From: Betaproteobacteria bacterium
GTDB lineage: Bacteria > Pseudomonadota > Gammaproteobacteria > Burkholderiales > Burkholderiaceae_C
Assembly (NCBI GenBank): GCA_009919175.1
Contig: RGCL01000001.1
Coordinates: 47,772-111,771, forward strand
Reading direction: 5' to 3'
Length of the DNA stretch: 64,000 nucleotides
Part shown: positions 58,945 to 64,000 of the stretch, in pieces
How the letters are laid out: each line of letters starts with the position of its first letter
Numbering within the stretch: position 1 is the first letter of the stretch
Translations under genes and position numbers: made by a program
Notes under the pieces: model-generated
Told to the model about the DNA's origin: nothing
Databases searched by the model: none
Seen by the model: the letters and a program-made list of their open reading frames with translations, nothing else

Positions 58945-60372
58945 TCAGTTAAAGCGCACGTACTCGAAATCAACCGGCTGGCGGTTGATGCCCATGGCGG
59001 GCGGGGCAATCCAGTTGGCGAATTGTCCAGGCTCGACCACGCGACCCATCAGGCTGGCCACAAAGGCGCGATCGGCGGCGCTGGGCAACCATTCGTCCTG
59101 ACGGGCTTGCCACTCGGCTTCGCTCACAACCTGTCCCTCGGGGCTCACTTTGATGCCGGCCAAGGCGCCAATGTTGCGATGGAAGGCCTTGTGCGGCACT
59201 TTGAGGCGCACGGGGATGCCTGCCTTTTCAATGACCTTGTTCCAGCGCTCCACGCCTCCCACGGAGTCCTTGATGTAGTCATCGCGCAGGACTTCGTTGA
59301 GGGCATTGAGCAAGGGGACTTCTTTTTCACGCAGCTGGCCGTCGCGCACTTCGAGCACCCTGTAGTGGTCGTTGCGCAGTTGATGGTCGTCCGTGCGCTT
59401 GCCTTCTTCGTAGCGACCCTTGAGGCCAGTGGTGTAGAAGGTGGCCGCGTTGGAAGACTCGTCAGCGCCAAAGAGGTCAATGGTCACGCTGAAGTGGAAG
59501 TTGAGGTAACGCTGCAAGGTGGGCAAATCGATGACCCCCGCTGCGCGCAGCTTGGCCACGTCATCGGTCTTGAGTTCGTTCATCACCTGGCAGGTGCGCT
59601 GGATCACGCGCGAAATGCCCGACTCACCCACAAACATGTGATGCGCCTCTTCGGTGAGCATGAACTTGGTCGTGCGGGCGAGCGGGTCAAAGCTGGACTC
59701 AGCCAGGGCACACAACTGGAACTTGCCATCGCGGTCGGTGAAGTAGGTGAACATGAAGAAAGACAACCAGTCAGGCGTTTCCTCGTTGAAAGCCTCCAGG
59801 ATGCGGGGGTTGTCTTTTTGGCCGCTGCGACGCTCGAGCAAGGCCTCGCCTTCCTCGCGACCATCGCGACCAAAGTATTTGTGCAGCAAATACACCATGG
59901 CCCACAGGTGGCGACCTTCTTCCACATTCACCTGGAAGAGGTTGCGCAAATCGTATTGGCTTGGCGCAGTCAAACCCAGGTGGCGCTGCTGCTCCACGGA
60001 AGCGGGCTCGGTGTCGCCTTGCGTCACGATGATGCGGCGCAAGTTGGCGCGGTATTCGCCAGGCACATCTTGCCAGGCCTCTTCGCCGAGGTGATCACCA
60101 AAATGGATCTTGCGGCCTTGTTCAGCGGGGTTGAGAAAAATGCCCCAGCGGTAATCGGGCATCTTCACATGGCCAAACTGAGCCCAGCCCTGCGGATCCA
60201 CGCTCACCGCAGTGCGCAGGTAGACATCAAAGTTTTGCGAACCATCTGGTCCCATGTCTTGCCACCAGCTGAGGTAGTTGGGCTGCCACTGTTCCAAGGC
60301 GCGCTGCAAAGTACGGTCTTCGCTGAGATTGACGTTGTTGGGAATCTTTTCGCTGTAGTTGATGCTTGACAT
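58945..60372 (-). CDS. boxB: Benzoyl-CoA 2,3-epoxidase subunit BoxB
   Basis: EKIPNNVNLSEDRTLQRALEQWQPNYLSWWQDMGP; diiron-type EEGRHLWAMVYLL and EEAHHMF. Confidence 0.96.
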   Translation of the reverse strand: MSSINYSEKIPNNVNLSEDRTLQRALEQWQPNYLSWWQDMGPDGSQNFDVYLRTAVSVDPQGWAQFGHVKMPDYRWGIFLNPAEQGRKIHFGDHLGEEAWQDVPGEYRANLRRIIVTQGDTEPASVEQQRHLGLTAPSQYDLRNLFQVNVEEGRHLWAMVYLLHKYFGRDGREEGEALLERRSGQKDNPRILEAFNEETPDWLSFFMFTYFTDRDGKFQLCALAESSFDPLARTTKFMLTEEAHHMFVGESGISRVIQRTCQVMNELKTDDVAKLRAAGVIDLPTLQRYLNFHFSVTIDLFGADESSNAATFYTTGLKGRYEEGKRTDDHQLRNDHYRVLEVRDGQLREKEVPLLNALNEVLRDDYIKDSVGGVERWNKVIEKAGIPVRLKVPHKAFHRNIGALAGIKVSPEGQVVSEAEWQARQDEWLPSAADRAFVASLMGRVVEPGQFANWIAPPAMGINRQPVDFEYVRFN

Positions 60373-60450
60373 GTTGAAAGCTCCTGTTTGGGATTGAGTG
60401 GATGGATTGGGGTGCAGGCTAGGGCGAGTCCGTTCAGACCCGCCGTTGGC

Positions 60451-62118
60451 TCACACCCGGTTCCAATCGAATGCAGCCTTGTCGCCCTTGCCATAGACCT
60501 TGAGCGCACCTTTGTCGCCCACTGCGTTGGGGCGCTGGAAGATCCAGTTTTGCCAGGCCGTGAGACGGCCAAAAATCCGGGTGACCATGTTTTCTTTGCC
60601 GTTAAATCGCAGGTTGGCCTCCATGCCGGTGAGCGCATCGGGCGACATGGCCACACGCTCTTCGAGCGCAATGCGAACCTCGTCAGCCCAATCGATGTCA
60701 TCTGGCGCGGCAGTGACCAGGCCCAGCTGGAAGGCCGCATCGGCATCCAGTGCCTTGCCCACCACGGCGCGCACGGCTTCGAGCGCTGGCAATTCGTCGT
60801 AGAAGCGCCGACCGAGGCGGCTTTGCCCCGTGGCCATGGGGTAGGTGCCAAAGTTGAGCTCGCTCACCTGCACATGCGGCGCTTTCTCGGGCGAATCGGG
60901 CAAGGCCAAGTGATAGATCCGGTCGCAGGCAAGTGCCAGCTCGAGGTAGGTGCCGGTGAAGCACGAACCCTCTTCAACCAGTGCAAACAGGCTGCGCGAG
61001 GACACATCGAGCCGGCTGAGTGTGCGGCGCAACAAGCCCAGGGTCTGACGCACAAACCAGTGCTGGGCATGGGCTGCCAAGAATGCATCCATGGCCATGA
61101 CCGCCTGGGCATCGCCCTGGGTTTTGATCACCCACACGCCCAGGTCAGGTTCATTGGTTCGCATGTGCAAGATGGCATCGTCAAGTTCGCGTGCCATTTG
61201 CAACACGCTCCACTTGGATCCCAAAGCTTGGGCGGCATCGCCGTTGGCGGGCATGGCACCACGGGGCGCATGGATCACCCAGGTGGCGGTGCGGTGGGCG
61301 CGGTCTATGGCGATCTCCACATGCTCGTAGCGCACCGAGTTCTCGCTCAGTTTGCGATCGAGGGCAGCCAGAGCCACGCCTTGAGCTTGGTTGGGGCGGT
61401 CGCTTTTCGCAGCCAACGCAGCGGCGCGTTCCTTGACCTTCTCGGCAAAGGCTGCTGGCTTGGCAATGTCGTCCACCAGGCGCCAGTCCTTGGCCTTTTG
61501 GCCGCGAATGCCTTCATTGGTGGTGCAGAAGATGTCGGCCAAGTCGTGGCGCACATGGCGCTTGTCCGTCACGCGGGTGAGGCCACCGGTACCCGGCAAT
61601 ACGCCCAGCAGGGGCACTTCGGGCAGGCTCACCGAGGACGAACGGTCATCGATCAGCAAGATTTCATCGCAGGCCAAAGCCAACTCGTAACCACCACCAG
61701 CACAAGCGCCATTGACGGCGGCCAGGAATTTGAGGCCGTCATGGGTCGAGGAGTCTTCCATGCCGTTGCGGGTCTCATTGGTGAACTTGCAAAAGTTCAC
61801 CTTCCAGGCATGGCTGGACAAGCCCAGCATGAAGATGTTGGCGCCCGAGCAAAACACCTTGTCTTTGAGGCTGGTGATCACCACGGTCTTGACACTGGGG
61901 TGCTCAAAGCGCACTCGATTGATCGCGTCATTGAGCTCGATGTCCACACCCAGGTCATAACTGTTGAGCTTGAGTTTGTAGCCCGGGCGCAGGCCACCGT
62001 TTTCATCAAAGTGGGCGGCCAGCGTCGCCACTTCACCGTCCACGCTCAGCGTCCAGTGCCGGTATTGGCTGGGATGGGTTTGGTACTCCACGCGATCTTG
62101 GGAAGCGACTGCAGTCAT
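60451..62118 (-). CDS. boxC: 2,3-epoxybenzoyl-CoA dihydrolase BoxC
   Basis: Crotonase-like domains (KTVVITSLKDKVFCSGANIFMLG; AAVNGACAGGGYELALACDEILLIDD); upstream of boxB. Confidence 0.94.
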   Translation of the reverse strand: MTAVASQDRVEYQTHPSQYRHWTLSVDGEVATLAAHFDENGGLRPGYKLKLNSYDLGVDIELNDAINRVRFEHPSVKTVVITSLKDKVFCSGANIFMLGLSSHAWKVNFCKFTNETRNGMEDSSTHDGLKFLAAVNGACAGGGYELALACDEILLIDDRSSSVSLPEVPLLGVLPGTGGLTRVTDKRHVRHDLADIFCTTNEGIRGQKAKDWRLVDDIAKPAAFAEKVKERAAALAAKSDRPNQAQGVALAALDRKLSENSVRYEHVEIAIDRAHRTATWVIHAPRGAMPANGDAAQALGSKWSVLQMARELDDAILHMRTNEPDLGVWVIKTQGDAQAVMAMDAFLAAHAQHWFVRQTLGLLRRTLSRLDVSSRSLFALVEEGSCFTGTYLELALACDRIYHLALPDSPEKAPHVQVSELNFGTYPMATGQSRLGRRFYDELPALEAVRAVVGKALDADAAFQLGLVTAAPDDIDWADEVRIALEERVAMSPDALTGMEANLRFNGKENMVTRIFGRLTAWQNWIFQRPNAVGDKGALKVYGKGDKAAFDWNRV

Positions 62119-62173
62119 GGATGTCTCCTGGTGTGTTGAGGGTGGGCTCATGGCCCCACGACATGAATTAAAG

Positions 62174-62218
62174 TGCATCATACGTAGGCATCACTGCTTG
62201 TCAATGCATTTTTTTGCA
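62174..62218 (-). promoter_or_regulatory. boxC promoter with TGCA operator sites
   Basis: Minus strand TTGACA (62204..62199)-16 bp-TATGAT (62182..62177); TGCA-N6-TGCA (62205..62218) abuts the -35 and TGCA (62174..62177) touches the -10. Confidence 0.7.
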
Positions 62219-62294
62219 GTTTTTCAACTTTTTGGGCCAATGAATCCCTTTTGCTGATCAAAACCGCGCTTGATCAGGGTAAATACGGGGGGGA

Positions 62295-63173
62295 TCAGGC
62301 CAGCCGGGGCGCGAGCAAGGCCAACAAGGCCTGAAAGGCCTGCTGGGTGGTCTGTTGGCTGGTCATGAGGCTGAAATCGGCCTTGGCGTAGAAGGCTGCG
62401 CGGCCTTGAAGAATGCGCCGCAAGTCGTCCATGGCTTCAGGGTTGGCCGCCATGGGACGGGTGTCGCCTTGCGCGAGCACGCGCCCCATGTGGTCTTCAG
62501 GCGTGGCTTGCAGCCAGACGGTGAGGCAATGGGACAGCAGGTACTGGAAATTGTCCGGGTCAGACACCAGGCCACCAGGCGTGGCGATCACCGCTTCGGG
62601 CATGCTCTGGAGCGCCTCTTCCAGCGCACGGCGCTCATAGCGCCGGTAGGCGAGTGGCCCATACAGGGAATGGATTTCACTGGTGCTGCAACCCGCCAGC
62701 GCTTCCACCCTCAAGGTCAGTTCCACAAAAGGCCAACCCAGGGTTTGGGCCAAGAGCTTGCCCAAGGTGGATTTGCCCGCGCCGCGCAAGCCAATCAGGG
62801 CGATGTGGCGATTGCGTTGGGCATGGTCGGCCTGCTCCTGCAACAAATCGGGCAAGGCCAGCCTCACCTTTTGCAATTCGGTCTCACTGCGCTGAGCCAA
62901 GGCCTGACGCAACATCAGCCATTCGGGCGAGGAGGTGGTCACATCCCCAATCAGCTCCGACAAGCTGCACCCCAGTGCCTCTGCAACTTGCAAAAGAATG
63001 AGGATGGAAGCGTTGCCCGTGCCGCTTTCGAGGTTGGCCAAGTGGCGTTCAGACACCTGCGCGGACTGCGCCACCGCCCGACGCGTCAAGCCCCGGCGGG
63101 CACGCAAAAGGCGAAGCCGCTCCCCCAGGGCATCTAAAAAAGGGTGGCGTGAAGAAGCATCCGAGTCAGTCAT
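62295..63173 (-). CDS. boxR: BzdR/BoxR-family transcriptional regulator (HTH plus shikimate-kinase-like domain)
   Basis: XRE-type HTH LRARRGLTRRAVAQSAQVSERHLANLESG fused to IALIGLRGAGKSTLGKLLAQTLGWPFVEL. Confidence 0.94.
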   Translation of the reverse strand: MTDSDASSRHPFLDALGERLRLLRARRGLTRRAVAQSAQVSERHLANLESGTGNASILILLQVAEALGCSLSELIGDVTTSSPEWLMLRQALAQRSETELQKVRLALPDLLQEQADHAQRNRHIALIGLRGAGKSTLGKLLAQTLGWPFVELTLRVEALAGCSTSEIHSLYGPLAYRRYERRALEEALQSMPEAVIATPGGLVSDPDNFQYLLSHCLTVWLQATPEDHMGRVLAQGDTRPMAANPEAMDDLRRILQGRAAFYAKADFSLMTSQQTTQQAFQALLALLAPRLA

Positions 63174-63190
63174 GCATGCACTTTAATGCA
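63173..63190 (-). promoter_or_regulatory. Putative BoxR operator at boxR start
   Basis: TGCATGCACTTTAATGCA contains TGCA-N6-TGCA (63177..63190) and an extra TGCA; shares 12-mer ATTAAAGTGCAT with the boxC upstream region. Confidence 0.65.
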
Positions 63191-63201
63191 TAACCACGGC
63201 A

Positions 63202-64000
63202 TCACGTCTTGGAGATCTTGATGGTGGGGAAGGCGCGCTTGTGGTCCGCCGACACCTCACCCACGCGCGCCCACACGGCGCGGGCAATGTCGAGGTAATG
63301 CGCGCTCAAAGGCCCTTTGGGGTCTGCGACCACGGTGGGCTGGCCTGAATCAGCTTGTTCACGGATGCGGATGTCCAGCGGCAAGGCACCCAGCACCCGG
63401 GCACCAATGTCCTTGGCCAGGCGCTGCGCCCCGAGTTGCCCAAAGATGTGCTCCTCGTGCCCACACTGGCTGCAAATGTGAACGGCCATGTTCTCCACCA
63501 ACCCCAGGATGGGCACGCCCACCTTTTCAAACATGGCCACGCCCTTGCGGGCATCGATCAGCGCCAAATCCTGCGGGGTGGTGACGATGATCGCGCCCGT
63601 GAGCGGCACGCGCTGGCTGAGCGACAACTGGATGTCCCCAGTGCCCGGTGGCATGTCCACGATGAGCACATCCAGGTTGTCCCACCGGGTTTGGTGCAAA
63701 AGCTGATCCAGGGCTTGCGAAGCCATGGGGCCACGCCAGATCATGGCCTGGCTGGGTGGCACCAGAAAGCCAATCGACATCAGTTGCAGGCCATGGCGCT
63801 GCATGGGCAACATGAATTTGTCGTCCTGGGTTTTGGGCTTGCCCTCCACCCCGAACAACACGGCGAGGCTGGGGCCGTAAATGTCCGCGTCCAGAATGCC
63901 CACGCGGTGGCCCAGTTGGCTCAAGGCCAAGGCCAGATTGGCCGCAGTGGTGCTCTTGCCCACCCCACCCTTGCCCGAGGCCACGGCCACGATGTGCTTG
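63202..64000 (-). CDS. apbC: Mrp/ApbC-family iron-sulfur cluster carrier ATPase (cut by window edge)
   Basis: VAVASGKGGVGKSTTAANLALALSQLGHRVGILDADIYGPS; DVLIVDMPPGTGDIQLSL. Confidence 0.93.
   Translation of the reverse strand, partial: KHIVAVASGKGGVGKSTTAANLALALSQLGHRVGILDADIYGPSLAVLFGVEGKPKTQDDKFMLPMQRHGLQLMSIGFLVPPSQAMIWRGPMASQALDQLLHQTRWDNLDVLIVDMPPGTGDIQLSLSQRVPLTGAIIVTTPQDLALIDARKGVAMFEKVGVPILGLVENMAVHICSQCGHEEHIFGQLGAQRLAKDIGARVLGALPLDIRIREQADSGQPTVVADPKGPLSAHYLDIARAVWARVGEVSADHKRAFPTIKISKT

Noticed and set aside
59023-60369. 448-aa plus-strand ORF opposite boxB
   Set aside because: Antisense frame of a strongly recognisable boxB
60388-62139. 583-aa plus-strand ORF opposite boxC
   Set aside because: Fully antisense to a clear boxC; no family signal
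1-64000. CRISPR array, rRNA, tRNA or intact transposon
   Set aside because: No regularly spaced repeats, transposase-like ORF or RNA-gene sequence recognised on reading

Overview
The window looks like a chromosomal segment of a high-GC betaproteobacterium (Burkholderiales-like; inferred from gene content and order only). The first ~27.6 kb is a large flagellar locus: flgH(partial)-G-F-E-D-C-B, a LysM/muramidase gene, flgA-M-N, an FlhB C-terminal-like protein with a second FliK-like protein, LysM/FlgT-like/FlgP-like genes, a sigma-54 activator with no receiver domain, motAB, fliS, an unknown membrane protein, fliA, flhG, flhF, flhA, and fliK-L-M-N. I found sigma-54-like (-24/-12) and sigma-28-like promoters by eye at positions that fit a sigma-54 to FliA regulatory cascade. 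Next come housekeeping genes: cupin, membrane-anchored alpha-carbonic anhydrase, miaB, qor, transporters, ggt, tatD, lolD/lolC, recJ, a PHP phosphatase, trpS and an orphan LuxR-type regulator. A complete ccmABCDEFGHI operon follows, then an RTX-type C-terminal gene remnant. The window ends with an aerobic benzoyl-CoA (box) module, boxR-C-B-A, with recognisable TGCA-N6-TGCA operators, and an mrp/apbC gene cut by the window edge. The most unusual items are a 1265-aa hook protein FlgE carrying repeat and adhesin-like modules, a flagellar-operon LysM/muramidase without a signal peptide, an uncharacterised membrane protein between fliA and fliS, and the RTX remnant between ccmA and boxA. No CRISPR array, rRNA, tRNA or intact transposon was seen.
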